Source: Variovorax paradoxus (GTDB lineage: Bacteria > Pseudomonadota > Gammaproteobacteria > Burkholderiales > Burkholderiaceae_C). Taken from it: a stretch of DNA of 39,590 bases. The DNA lies in assembly GCF_000834655.1 (NCBI RefSeq), contig NZ_JXQQ01000089.1, positions 1-39,590 on the forward strand, written 5' to 3'. The notes under the pieces are model-generated. The model worked only from the letters and a program-made list of their open reading frames with translations, ran no database searches and was not told the DNA's origin. Shown here one piece after another: positions 18,021 to 25,724 of the stretch (its first letter is position 1; every line of letters starts with the position of its first letter). Made by a program: the position numbers and the translations under genes.

Positions 18021-18794
18021 TCACTGCACGTGGCGCTGCGAGGCGTGCCACGGGATCATCAAGCGCTCGACCAGGTCGACCGCGACGAAAAGGATCACGC
18101 CGATGCTCGACAGCACGACCAGCGCGGCGAACATCAAGGGCAGGTCGAAATTGCCGTTGGCCACCTGCAGCACGTAGCCGATGCCCGAGTTGGAGCCGAC
18201 GAATTCGCCGACCACCGCGCCGACGACGGCCAGCGTGACCGACACCTTCAGGCCGCTGAAGATCGCGGGCAGGGCCTGCGGCAGGCTGATCTTGAAGAAG
18301 GTCTGCAGGCGGCTCGCGCCCATCGAGCGGGCCAGGTCGAGCATGTCGGGTTCCACCGACTTGAAGCCCATCACCGTGGACACCACCACCGGGAAGAAGC
18401 CCAGCAGGAAGGCGCTGATCACCTTGGGCAGGATGCCGAAGCCGAACCACACCACGAAGAGCGGCGCGATCGCCACCTTCGGAATGCTCTGCGAGAACAC
18501 CAGCAGCGGATAGACGTACGACTCGACCAGCCGCGAGTAGGCGATGACCATCGCGATCGGAATGCCGATGAGGATCGTGAGGCCGAAGCCGCCGAGCGTG
18601 GCGAGCGTGGTCTTCCAGCTCTCGGCGAGCAGGCGCGGCCATTCGGCGACGAGTTGCTTGACCACCTCCCACGGCGGCGGGATCAGGTAAGCCGGGATCT
18701 TGAAGAGCCGGATCACGAGGTCCCAAAGCACCAGCAGCAACAGGATCAGCAGGAACGGGCGCAGGGCCGGGGAGAGCAGGAGCTTGCGGAGCAT
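18021..18794 (-). CDS. ABC transporter permease (SsuC/TauC-type)
   Basis: 257 residues, about six transmembrane helices. The cytoplasmic EAA loop reads DLARSMGASRLQTFFKISLPQALP, the coupling site to the ATPase. The N-terminal hydrophobic helix and the IPPPWEVVKQL stretch are typical of BPD_transp_1 permeases for taurine/sulfonate-like systems. It lies 36 bp after the Bug-type gene and 41 bp before the binding-protein gene. Confidence 0.95.
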   Translation of the reverse strand: MLRKLLLSPALRPFLLILLLLVLWDLVIRLFKIPAYLIPPPWEVVKQLVAEWPRLLAESWKTTLATLGGFGLTILIGIPIAMVIAYSRLVESYVYPLLVFSQSIPKVAIAPLFVVWFGFGILPKVISAFLLGFFPVVVSTVMGFKSVEPDMLDLARSMGASRLQTFFKISLPQALPAIFSGLKVSVTLAVVGAVVGEFVGSNSGIGYVLQVANGNFDLPLMFAALVVLSSIGVILFVAVDLVERLMIPWHASQRHVQ

Positions 18795-18830
18795 GAAGGG
18801 ACTCGGATCTTTCTCGGCGCAGGCGGGCTT

Positions 18831-19814
18831 CTACTGCTGGACCTGCAGGCCCGCGGCCTTCACCAGTTGCGCGTTGCTCGCGATCTCTTCCTTGATGTAG
18901 GCGTCGAACTGCTCGGGCTTGAGCGTCCAGGCATCGGCGCCGAGCTTGAGGAAGCGCTCCTTCACCTCGGGCGTGGCGAGTGCCTTGGCCACCTCGTCGT
19001 GCAGGCGGTTGACGATGTCGCGCGGCGTCTTGGCGGGCGCCATCATCCCGATCCAGAAGTTGAACTCGGAGCCGGGCACGCCGGCCTCGGTGGTGGTGGG
19101 CACGTCGGGCAGGGCCGCCGCGCGCTTGGGCGAGCCGACGGCGAGCGCGAGCAGCTGGCCTTCCTTGATCTGGCCGATCACCGGGGCGATGGGGGAGAAG
19201 TAGTAGTCGACACGGCCCGAGAGCACCTCGGTCACCGCTTCGCCCGATCCCTTGAAGGGAATGTTGGTCGCATCGATCTTCGCGGCCATCTTGAACTTCT
19301 CGGCGTTCAGGTGCGTGGCGCTGCCCTGGCCGGCGGAGGCGAAGTTCATGCTGCCGGGCTTGGCGCGTGCGGCGGCCAGGAGCTGCGGCAGCGTCTTGAT
19401 GTTCTTGGTGGGCGAGATGACGAGCGCGTTGGGCAGCGAGGAGATCGGCGTGACGCCGGCGAAGTCGCCCACCGTGTCGAACGGCAGCTTGGCGAAGGTC
19501 GAGGGGCTCACCGTGTGCGACGACGAATGGATCATGACCGTGTAGCCGTCCGGCGCGGCCGTGGCCACCGCCTGCTGGCCGATGGTGCCGCTCGCGCCGC
19601 CGCGGTTGTCGATCACCAGGGTCTGGCCCATGCTCTGGCTCATCTTGTCGGCGATGGCGCGGGCAATGATGTCGGTGGTGCTGCCCGCCGCGAAGGGAAC
19701 GATCACGCGGATCGGCTTGGTGGGGTATCCGTTCTGTGCGGATGCGAGGCCCGGCATCAGCGCGGCCAGGGCGGTGAGCGCAGCGAATGCGGTGGTGCGT
19801 GCAAGGTGCTTCAT
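18831..19814 (-). CDS. Bug/TctC family tripartite-tricarboxylate binding protein
   Basis: 327 residues. Signal peptide to ASA-QN near residue 26, then the Bug family start YPTKPIRVIVPFAAGSTTDIIAR, VIDNRGGASGTIGQQAVA (ligand loop 1) and PDGYTVMI; AGQGSATHLNAEKF forms ligand loop 2. These periplasmic receptors bind carboxylated compounds. No tctA/tctB membrane genes are present, which is usual for the many orphan Bug proteins of Burkholderiales. As first gene after the TetR-type promoter it may capture the same carboxylate handled downstream. A GGAGA lies about 9 bases before the ATG. Confidence 0.94.
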   Translation of the reverse strand: MKHLARTTAFAALTALAALMPGLASAQNGYPTKPIRVIVPFAAGSTTDIIARAIADKMSQSMGQTLVIDNRGGASGTIGQQAVATAAPDGYTVMIHSSSHTVSPSTFAKLPFDTVGDFAGVTPISSLPNALVISPTKNIKTLPQLLAAARAKPGSMNFASAGQGSATHLNAEKFKMAAKIDATNIPFKGSGEAVTEVLSGRVDYYFSPIAPVIGQIKEGQLLALAVGSPKRAAALPDVPTTTEAGVPGSEFNFWIGMMAPAKTPRDIVNRLHDEVAKALATPEVKERFLKLGADAWTLKPEQFDAYIKEEIASNAQLVKAAGLQVQQ

Positions 19815-19849
19815 GGTTGTCTGTCTCCGCGCGGTCGGGCCGCTGTCTT

Positions 19850-19913
19850 GAATCGATTCAATTCACCAATAAGTGAATTAGCGATTCTAGGAACGGCTGC
19901 GCCGCAGCGTCAA
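19850..19913 (-). promoter_or_regulatory. sigma-70 promoter with overlapping palindromic operator for the catabolic operon
   Basis: On the minus strand TTGACG (19908-19913) and TAGAAT (19884-19889) are separated by 18 bp. Overlapping the -10 and the start region is a nested inverted repeat at 19850-19887: AATTCAC-6-GTGAATT inside GAATCG ... CGATTC, the outer arms being offset by two bases. Its position would let a bound repressor block transcription of the transporter/catabolic operon. The TetR protein encoded directly upstream is the obvious candidate to bind it; that link is inference. Confidence 0.7.
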
Positions 19914-19961
19914 CCGACGCCGCCTAGTGAATACCCGAAGGAGTTCTGTAAACGTCCGCGC

Positions 19962-20618
19962 TCAGCGCAGGACGTAGCCCAGGACCAGGTCGGTCATGTG
20001 CGAGAGGCGTTGCGCCATCGCCTTGGGCGCACGCAGGTCACGGCCGAAGATGGCCGAGAGGGTGTGGTTGTTCGAGAGGTAGAAGTAGCACAGCGACGCT
20101 ATCGAGATGTAGAGCTGCACCGGGTCGACGCCCGCGTGGAACAGGTTCTCGCGGCGGCCGCGCTCGAGGACGGTGTCCAGCAATTGCACCAGCGGAGAGT
20201 TCATCTCCTGGATGCGCTCGGAGCGCTTCAGGTGCGCCGCGCGGTGCAGGTTTTCGCTGTTGAGCAGCGTGATGAACTCGGGGTGTTCCAGGTAGTAGTG
20301 CCAGGTGAACGACACCAGCTGGCGGATCGCCTCGACCGGCTCGATCTCGTCCAGGTGCAGCCGCTGCTCGGCTTCGCGGATGTCGGCGTAGGTGCGCTCC
20401 AGCACCGCCAGGAACAGGTCGTCCTTGCTGCCGAAGTAGTAGTAGATGAGGCGCTTGTTCAGGCCCGCGCGCGTTGCGATGCTGTCCATGCGCGCGCCGG
20501 CCAGGCCTAGCTGCGAGAACTCCTCGCGCGCCGCGGCGAGGATGGCGAGCTGCGAGCGGTCCGCATCGCGCGAGCGCGGCTCGAGCGTCTCGATCGGGGA
20601 ATCCTTCGGTGCCTTCAT
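19962..20618 (-). CDS. TetR family transcriptional regulator
   Basis: 218 residues. The N-terminal TetR helix-turn-helix is clear: ILAAAREEFSQLGLAGARMDSIATRAGLNKRLIYYYFGSKDDLF. The C-terminal half is a TetR ligand-binding domain (YLEHPEFITLLNSENLHRAAHLKRS), of the AcrR/RutR-like form with a conserved helix pair. It sits on the same strand upstream of the catabolic operon, 147 bp before the Bug gene, and is divergent from the TPP-enzyme gene with 93 bp between starts. Probably a repressor released by a pathway metabolite; either neighbour could be the target. Confidence 0.94.
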   Translation of the reverse strand: MKAPKDSPIETLEPRSRDADRSQLAILAAAREEFSQLGLAGARMDSIATRAGLNKRLIYYYFGSKDDLFLAVLERTYADIREAEQRLHLDEIEPVEAIRQLVSFTWHYYLEHPEFITLLNSENLHRAAHLKRSERIQEMNSPLVQLLDTVLERGRRENLFHAGVDPVQLYISIASLCYFYLSNNHTLSAIFGRDLRAPKAMAQRLSHMTDLVLGYVLR

Positions 20619-20624
20619 GGCGCG

Positions 20625-20645
20625 AATTTAACCATTTGGGGAATT
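20625..20645. promoter_or_regulatory. possible second TetR operator
   Basis: An imperfect inverted pair AATTT ... GAATT, 21 bp wide, lies just upstream of the tetR start and between the divergent promoters. The half-sites resemble the AATTC ... GAATT arms at 19860-19879. Weak on its own; suggestive because of position. Confidence 0.35.
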
Positions 20646-20711
20646 AACGCAAGGCATAAGGAGCAGACGCACATAATTGCCGGAGACATTGCAGCTGAGG
20701 TTCGACTTCTC

Positions 20712-22436
20712 ATGAGTACATCACAACCCGCAGGCCACCTGATCGTCGAGTGCCTGATCGCGCAAGGCATGGAGATCGCATTCGGTGTGCCGGGCGAAAG
20801 CTTCCTCGCGGTGCTCGACGGCTTTCATGCCTACGGCGACCGCGCGCGCTTCATCGTGAACCGGCAGGAGGGCGGCGCGGCCTTCATGGCCGAGGCGCAT
20901 GGCAAGCTGACCGGACGACCGGGCGTGTGCTTCGTCACCCGCGGACCGGGCGCGACCAACGCATCGATCGGCGTGCACAACGCGTTCCAGGACTCCACGC
21001 CGATGGTGCTGTTCGTGGGCGACGTCGGCAGCGACTTCCGCGACCGCGAGGCCTTCCAGGAGGTCGATTACTGCAGCTTCTTCGGGCCGAGCACGAAGGG
21101 ATTCGCCAAGCGCGTGGAGCGCATCGACGATGCGGACCGCATTCCCGAATACGTGGCGCGCGCTTTCGCCACCGCGATGAACGGCCGGCCGGGGCCGGTG
21201 GTGCTGGTGCTGCCCGAGGACATGCTGCGCACGCAAACTTCAGCGCGGCCTTTGCAGCGCGTGGAGGCAGTGCAGCCTTGGAGCGATCCGGGCGCGCTGC
21301 GCACCTTGCGCGAATTGCTGCTGAAGTCGCGGCAGCCGCTGGTGATCGCGGGCGGCGGCGGCTGGACGACGCAGGCCGCGCAGGCGCTGCAGCGCTTTGC
21401 CGAGAACTGGCGCCTGCCCGTGACGAACGCCTTTCGCTACCAGGACACCTTCGACAACCACCATCCGCTTTATGCGGGCGACGTCGGCATCGCGATCAAC
21501 CCGAAGCTCGCGCAGCGCGTGAAGGATGCGGACCTGATCCTCGCGATCGGCCCGCGGCTTGGGGAGATGACGACGGGCGGCTACACGCTGCTCGAAGCGC
21601 CGAAGGCGAAGCAGGTGCTGGTGCACATCCACGCGAGCGCGGAAGAGCTCAACCGCGTCTACCAGACTGACCTGGCGATCAATGCCGGCATGAGCGCCGC
21701 TGCGCGCAGCCTCGAGGTGCTGAGCGCACCGCCCACGCTGCCGTGGGAGGACTGGACCGCGCAGGCGCATGCGGACTACGAAGCCAACCTCGTGCCCCAG
21801 GCGCTGGCCGGCATGCCGGCCGAGATGCCGCGCGGTCCGGTCGACATGGCCGAGGTCGTCGCTCTGCTGCAGAAGCACCTGCCGCCGGATGCGGCCATCA
21901 CCAACGGTGCGGGCAACTTCGCGAGCTGGGTGCATCGCTACTTCCGCTATCACGGGCTCGCCAAGGGTCCCAAGACGCAACTGGCGCCGACCAGCGGCGC
22001 GATGGGGTACGGCGTGCCGGCCGGCATCGCGGCGAACCTGGCGACGGGGCGCGTGGCTTTCACGATCGCGGGCGACGGCGATTTCCTGATGACGGGGCAG
22101 GAGCTCGCGACGGCCGCGCAGCACGGCGGCAAGAGCATCGTCGTGCTCCTGAACAACGGGATGTTCGGCACGATCCGCATGCACCAGGAGCGCGAGTACC
22201 CCCAGCGCACCAGCGGCACCGCGCTGCGCAACCCCGACTGCTGCGGGCTCGCCCGCGCTTACGGCTATGCAGCCGAGCGCGTGACGGAAACGGGGCAGTT
22301 CGAAGCCGCGCTGCTGCGCGCGCTGTCGGCCGAGACCGGCACGCTGATCGAGATCCCGCTGGACCCCGAGGTGATCACCACGCGCGGCACGCTGACGTCG
22401 ATCAGACGCGCGGCGCAGCAGCCGGCGCAGAACTGA
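20712..22436 (+). CDS. thiamine-pyrophosphate enzyme, acetolactate-synthase-like
   Basis: 574 residues with the three-domain layout of the AHAS/pyruvate-oxidase family. The N-terminal PYR domain has FGVPGESFLAVLDG and VNRQEGGAAFMAEA (catalytic Glu about residue 53), then TRGPGATNASIGVHNAFQDSTPMV. The central TPP_enzyme_M domain shows PLVIAGGGGW. The C-terminal PP domain carries GDGDFLMTGQELATAAQHGG (about 454) ending in LLNNGMFGTIRMHQE, the TPP-Mg motif. No regulatory-subunit gene (ilvH) adjoins, so it is not the main biosynthetic AHAS; a decarboxylase/carboligase of a catabolic path is likely. It is divergent from tetR and may share its control. Confidence 0.92.
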   Translation: MSTSQPAGHLIVECLIAQGMEIAFGVPGESFLAVLDGFHAYGDRARFIVNRQEGGAAFMAEAHGKLTGRPGVCFVTRGPGATNASIGVHNAFQDSTPMVLFVGDVGSDFRDREAFQEVDYCSFFGPSTKGFAKRVERIDDADRIPEYVARAFATAMNGRPGPVVLVLPEDMLRTQTSARPLQRVEAVQPWSDPGALRTLRELLLKSRQPLVIAGGGGWTTQAAQALQRFAENWRLPVTNAFRYQDTFDNHHPLYAGDVGIAINPKLAQRVKDADLILAIGPRLGEMTTGGYTLLEAPKAKQVLVHIHASAEELNRVYQTDLAINAGMSAAARSLEVLSAPPTLPWEDWTAQAHADYEANLVPQALAGMPAEMPRGPVDMAEVVALLQKHLPPDAAITNGAGNFASWVHRYFRYHGLAKGPKTQLAPTSGAMGYGVPAGIAANLATGRVAFTIAGDGDFLMTGQELATAAQHGGKSIVVLLNNGMFGTIRMHQEREYPQRTSGTALRNPDCCGLARAYGYAAERVTETGQFEAALLRALSAETGTLIEIPLDPEVITTRGTLTSIRRAAQQPAQN

Positions 22437-22695
22437 GCGCTGCGCGATGACGGGCCACCTCGTCGCGCAACGTGGGCGAGCGCAACTCGAACACGTCGAA
22501 CAGGCCGAGCGCTTCGAGGGCGGGCAGCAGTTCGATCAGGTCGCGCTCGGCGGCCTGTTTGGCATCTGCGCCGGCGTTCGGGTCCTGCAGCAACTGCGCG
22601 TTGGCGAGGAAGGCAGCGACCGAGCCCTTACGCAAATTGACTCCGTTCCTGACGACGAAATCCTGTCCGTCGGGCAATACATCCTGGGCTTGCAT
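22402..22695 (-). CDS. small conserved-looking hypothetical protein
   Basis: 97 residues; I do not recognise a named domain with certainty. It starts at an ATG with AAAGGA about 6 bases upstream. The N-terminal half (LPDGQDFVVRNGVNLRKGSVAAFLANAQLL) reads like a real folded segment and the C-terminal half is helical and acidic (LIELLPALEALGLFDVFELRSPTLRDEVARHRA). Its 3' end overlaps the converging TPP-enzyme gene by 35 bp. It is divergent from the AraC regulator, 103 bp between starts, so it could be that regulator's target. Confidence 0.72.
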   Translation of the reverse strand: MQAQDVLPDGQDFVVRNGVNLRKGSVAAFLANAQLLQDPNAGADAKQAAERDLIELLPALEALGLFDVFELRSPTLRDEVARHRAALSSAPAAAPRV

Positions 22696-22798
22696 GAGCG
22701 TTCCTTTGAAGGCGTTGTGAAGATGACCTCGATGCTAGGGAGCGACGCAGGTTGCGGCTTGCGGTGCGGGGCCAATCGATATCTCCGGCGGGCCAGGC

Positions 22799-23578
22799 AT
22801 GGCAACTGAGGCGCCGGTCAGGCTCTGGATCAGCGCTTACGAGGCGCCGCGCGTCACGGGCTACCACGCGCACGAAACAGGGCAGTTGTTCGCCTTGCGC
22901 GAGGGATTGCAGGTCATCGAGACGCCTGCGGGGCGCTGGGTGCAGCCGCCGGGCTGGATCGGCTGGATATCGCCGCGTTGCGCGCATGCGGCGCAGAGCT
23001 TCGGTGCCACGGCAGGCTGGAGCCTGCACATCGAGCCGGCGATGGCGGCCGGTCTCCCCGAGGGGCCACATGTGTTTGCGACGACGCCGCTGGTGCAGGC
23101 ATTGGTCGATCGGCTGACGTCGTTCGATGCCTCGTCGGGCGCCGTCGAGGACCGCCGCGCGCGCCTCGTGGGCGTGTTGCTCGATGAGCTTGCGGCGAGC
23201 GCTCGGCCGTCGCTTCATCTGCCGATGCCGCAGGACAAGCGCCTGGCCGCGATGGCCACAGCGTTGGCGAACGATCCGGCCGTGCCCGATACCATCGACC
23301 AGTGGGCCGATCGCATCGGCATGGCGCGCAGGACGCTCACGCGCCGCTTTGCTGCCGAGACCGGATTGAGCTTCGCGCAATGGCGGCAGCAATCGCGCCT
23401 GCTGAAGGCCGTCGAGCTCTTGAGCCTTGGCGAGGCCGTGACGACGGTGGCGCTGACTGTCGGCTACAGCTCGGTGAGCGCGTTCATCGAAACCTTCCGC
23501 AAGAACTTCGGCTGCACGCCGGCGCGCTTTTTCGAGGAGGGCGTGGCCTTGCCGCAGGCGAAAAAAAAGCCGGCGTGA
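22799..23578 (+). CDS. AraC family transcriptional regulator (cupin-type sensor)
   Basis: 259 residues. The N-terminal AraC-type cupin is seen in YHAHETGQLFALREGLQVIETPAGRWVQPPGWIGWISP. The C-terminal double HTH is complete: IDQWADRIGMARRTLTRRFAAETGLSFAQWRQQSRLLKAVELL (first HTH) and VTTVALTVGYSSVSAFIETFRKNFGCTPARFF (second HTH with the family signature). Such regulators often control a divergent exporter or enzyme; here the divergent gene is the 97-residue hypothetical. The stop codon is inside the loop of the terminator at 23564-23589. Confidence 0.94.
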   Translation: MATEAPVRLWISAYEAPRVTGYHAHETGQLFALREGLQVIETPAGRWVQPPGWIGWISPRCAHAAQSFGATAGWSLHIEPAMAAGLPEGPHVFATTPLVQALVDRLTSFDASSGAVEDRRARLVGVLLDELAASARPSLHLPMPQDKRLAAMATALANDPAVPDTIDQWADRIGMARRTLTRRFAAETGLSFAQWRQQSRLLKAVELLSLGEAVTTVALTVGYSSVSAFIETFRKNFGCTPARFFEEGVALPQAKKKPA

Positions 23579-23589
23579 GCCGGCTTTTT
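23564..23589. terminator. bidirectional intrinsic terminator
   Basis: An 11-bp stem AAAAAGCCGGC / GCCGGCTTTTT with a GTGA loop. It overlaps the last codons of the AraC gene, whose TGA lies in the loop, and the flanking A and T runs let it also end the converging SWIB-protein transcript. Confidence 0.9.
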
Positions 23590-23617
23590 GATTCAGGAGC
23601 GCAAGGCCCCTGGGTGC

Positions 23618-24061
23618 TTACTTGACGTGCTTGCCAATCAGCGCGGCCAGTTCGAACATCGACACTTGCGCCTTGCCGAAGATTTCCTTCAGCTTTGCGT
23701 CGGCGTTGATGTTGCGCTTGTTGGCCTTGTCTTGAAGGTTGTTCTTCTTGATGTAGTCCCACAGCTTGCTCACGACAGCGGTGCGCGGCAGAGGCGTCGA
23801 GCCGACCACAGCGGCGAGTGCCGGGCTGGGGGTCAGGGCCTTCATGAAAGCAGCGTTCGGGGTGCGCTTCTTGGCGGGAGCGGCCTTCTTTGCAGGAGCA
23901 GCCTTCTTTGCCGGTGCGGCCTTCTTCGCAGGAGCAGCCTTCTTTGCGGGAGCAGCCTTCTTCGCCGGTGCAGCCTTCTTTGCAGGAGCCGCAGCCTTCT
24001 TTGCGGGAGCGGCCTTCTTTGCCGGAGCTTTCTTGGCCGGAGCCTTCTTTGCAGTTGCCAT
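23618..24061 (-). CDS. histone-H1-like SWIB/MDM2 domain protein
   Basis: 147 residues from the ATG at 24061, preceded by AAGGAAA about 6 bases upstream; an upstream in-frame ATG is not supported. Residues 2 to about 68 are a Lys/Ala/Pro tail built from about ten tandem AAPAKK-type units, like eukaryotic H1 C-terminal tails and bacterial Hc/BpH-type proteins. Residues about 70-147 form a SWIB domain: NAAFMKALTPSPALAAVVGSTPLPRTAVVSKLW and ADAKLKEIFGKAQVSMFELAALIGKHVK. Likely a DNA-binding, nucleoid-associated protein; SWIB domains with lysine-rich tails are frequent in Burkholderiales and Chlamydia. Its own promoter candidate lies at 24127-24155. Confidence 0.93.
   Translation of the reverse strand: MATAKKAPAKKAPAKKAAPAKKAAAPAKKAAPAKKAAPAKKAAPAKKAAPAKKAAPAKKAAPAKKRTPNAAFMKALTPSPALAAVVGSTPLPRTAVVSKLWDYIKKNNLQDKANKRNINADAKLKEIFGKAQVSMFELAALIGKHVK
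23868..24051 (-). repeat. tandem 18-bp coding repeat (AAPAKK units)
   Basis: Roughly ten 18-bp near-identical units encode the Lys/Ala/Pro tail of the SWIB protein, with one unit carrying an extra Ala. Synonymous differences between units (GCA/GCC/GCG, AAG/AAA) show it is not brand new, but the array can expand or contract in frame. Confidence 0.8.
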
Positions 24062-24126
24062 GGTTGATTTCCTTTTTTGGTTGAACATTCACCAATGAAA
24101 AACTTGCGTCTCCAGTGGCAATGCGG

Positions 24127-24155
24127 ATGCTAAAGGAGAAAAAACGCGTTTCCAA
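24127..24155 (-). promoter_or_regulatory. candidate sigma-70 promoter of the SWIB gene
   Basis: On the minus strand TTGGAA (24150-24155) and TAGCAT (24127-24132) are 17 bp apart, about 65 bp upstream of the start codon, in a locally AT-rich stretch. Confidence 0.5.
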
Positions 24156-24216
24156 GGGAAAAAGCGGTTTTTTCATTGGGAGTTGTTGTTTTTTCAGAGG
24201 GGAGAAGCCTCGTTTT

Positions 24217-25140
24217 TCACGTTCGGCGCCCAGGCCACGTCGCAAGCACCACGCCCGCGAGCGCAAGCGCGAACGCAATCAGCTGCGGCGAAGAGAGGGT
24301 TTCGCCGAGCACGAACACACCCACGAGGGCCGCGCTGACGGGCAGCAGCACTGCGAAAACGCCGGCCTGTGCAGCGGGCACATGGCGCAGGCCCGTCATC
24401 CAGAGCCACACCGTCCAGATGCTCGCAGCGAGCGCATAGGCCGCGAGCAGAAGCCAGATGCCACCGTGCACCGCGCCGAAGTCGAACGACAGCGCGAACC
24501 AGATCCCGAAGGGCGTCGAGAGAACGAAGCCGCAGAGGTTGATGAGCGACGCGATGCGCTTGGGCCCCAAGCGCCCAGTGAGCGACTTGCCGATCACCGC
24601 ATAGGCGGTCTCGCACAGCACTGCGCAGAACACCAGCAGGTTGCCAAGCCACGGCATCGACGCCTTCGCTGCGTCGGGCGAAACCGGCGTATGCGCGGGG
24701 CTGAGGGCCAGCAGGCCGATGCCGAGCGCGGCGCATGCAATGGCCAGACCGATGCGCACCGTGATGCGTTCGCGCAGGAACAGCCAACTCGCCACCGCGA
24801 CGACTGCCGGGATCGACGCCATGATCACGCCCGCCGACACCGCGCTCGTCATGCTCACGCCGTACAGCATGCAGATCGAGAACAGGAAGTTGCCGAGGAA
24901 CGATTCGAGGAAGACGAGCCAGCGCGTGTGCGCCGTCATCGGCGGTTCGTCCGCACCGCGCTTGAGCCAGTGCGGCATGGCAAGCGCGGCGATGCCGAAG
25001 CGCAGCCATGCGAGCAGCAGCACCGGAAAGGCAGCAACGAGGGGCTTGGAGAGGGCGACGTAGGCGCCGACGAGCGACATGCTCAGGGCCAGGCAGCCGT
25101 AGGCGACGAGGCGGCCGGAAGCGGGGGTGGCGGAGTTCAA
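24217..25140 (-). CDS. EamA/DMT family transporter
   Basis: 307 residues if it starts at the TTG at 25140, which gives the normal family length; no ATG lies before the first helix apart from one inside it. Ten hydrophobic segments in two EamA repeats: LVAYGCLALSMSLVGAYVALSK starts the first, SMPWLGNLLVFCAVLCETAYAVIGK the second, and the last helix is QLIAFALALAGVVLATWPG. The family exports metabolites or amino acids (RhaT/YdcZ-like DMT superfamily). It is divergent from the gamma-glutamylcyclotransferase-like gene, 36 bp between starts, so the promoters overlap. Confidence 0.9.
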   Translation of the reverse strand: MNSATPASGRLVAYGCLALSMSLVGAYVALSKPLVAAFPVLLLAWLRFGIAALAMPHWLKRGADEPPMTAHTRWLVFLESFLGNFLFSICMLYGVSMTSAVSAGVIMASIPAVVAVASWLFLRERITVRIGLAIACAALGIGLLALSPAHTPVSPDAAKASMPWLGNLLVFCAVLCETAYAVIGKSLTGRLGPKRIASLINLCGFVLSTPFGIWFALSFDFGAVHGGIWLLLAAYALAASIWTVWLWMTGLRHVPAAQAGVFAVLLPVSAALVGVFVLGETLSSPQLIAFALALAGVVLATWPGRRT

Positions 25141-25176
25141 TAGACTGAAGTTTTGTTGTTGCGGAGAGCGGATTCG

Positions 25177-25590
25177 ATGATGCCCCACGTTTTTGTCTAC
25201 GGCACGCTGCGCCGCCTTGGGCGCAACGACATCGCGCGCTACCGGCCGGCGCCTGTCCTTGTCGGAGAGGCAAGCATTGCCGGGACGCTGTACGACCTTG
25301 GCGCCTATCCAGGCATCGTGCTCGGTGGCGCGGGGCGCGTGAAGGGCGAGATCTATCGCATCGAGCCTGCGGTCGAGGCGGCGCTCGACCTGCTGGAAGA
25401 GGTGGCCGAAGACGATTCGGGCGAGTACATCAAGCGCGAGGTTCGCATCGCGCTCGATGCGCAGTGGCTCGATTGCCTGGTCTACGAGATCCATCCTTCG
25501 CGAATCGAGGGACGCCCGGTGATTGGCGGCGGAGACTGGATTGCGCATGCTGCCGAGATGTCGCCAGCGTTTTCATCACCAAAAGGTTGA
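25177..25590 (+). CDS. gamma-glutamylcyclotransferase-like protein (AIG2/GGCT)
   Basis: 137 residues from the ATG at 25177, preceded by GGAGAG about 7 bases upstream (a second ATG follows directly). The fold signature VFVYGTLRRLG is present, then LYDLGAYPGIVLGG and VKGEIYRI. The catalytic Glu region is LLEEVAEDDSGEYIKREV. Members cyclise gamma-glutamyl amines to 5-oxoproline or split gamma-glutamylamine bonds; the substrate of this small bacterial type is uncertain. Confidence 0.9.
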   Translation: MMPHVFVYGTLRRLGRNDIARYRPAPVLVGEASIAGTLYDLGAYPGIVLGGAGRVKGEIYRIEPAVEAALDLLEEVAEDDSGEYIKREVRIALDAQWLDCLVYEIHPSRIEGRPVIGGGDWIAHAAEMSPAFSSPKG

Positions 25591-25629
25591 TTGCACATCG
25601 TGGAAGGACGGCCTGTTGCGCCGCAATAT

Positions 25630-25650
25630 TTTTTCTCAATATGAGAAAAA
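25630..25650. promoter_or_regulatory. palindrome upstream of isocitrate lyase gene (1)
   Basis: Perfect 9-bp arms (TTTTTCTCA / TGAGAAAAA) around ATA in the AT-rich 200-bp region before aceA. A dyad of this width is typical for a homodimeric regulator. Confidence 0.5.
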
Positions 25651-25704
25651 TAATTTCGCATTGAGAGATATAACTGTAAGTTGTTGATTTTATTGATTGA
25701 AAAA

Positions 25705-25724
25705 TATGTCTTCTATAAGACATA
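25705..25724. promoter_or_regulatory. palindrome upstream of isocitrate lyase gene (2)
   Basis: Perfect 8-bp arms (TATGTCTT / AAGACATA) around CTAT, about 85 bp before the aceA start and within the likely core promoter. A regulator bound here would overlap RNA polymerase. The regulator is not encoded nearby. Confidence 0.6.

Noticed and set aside
18030..20510. 826-codon open frame on the plus strand
   Set aside because: It is antisense to the permease, Bug and TetR genes, all of which have clear families. The translation is Arg/His/Gly-rich and low in structure, as expected from the complement of GC-rich coding DNA.
23868..24051. Tandem array considered as a CRISPR
   Set aside because: Units are contiguous 18-bp coding repeats (AAPAKK) with no spacers.
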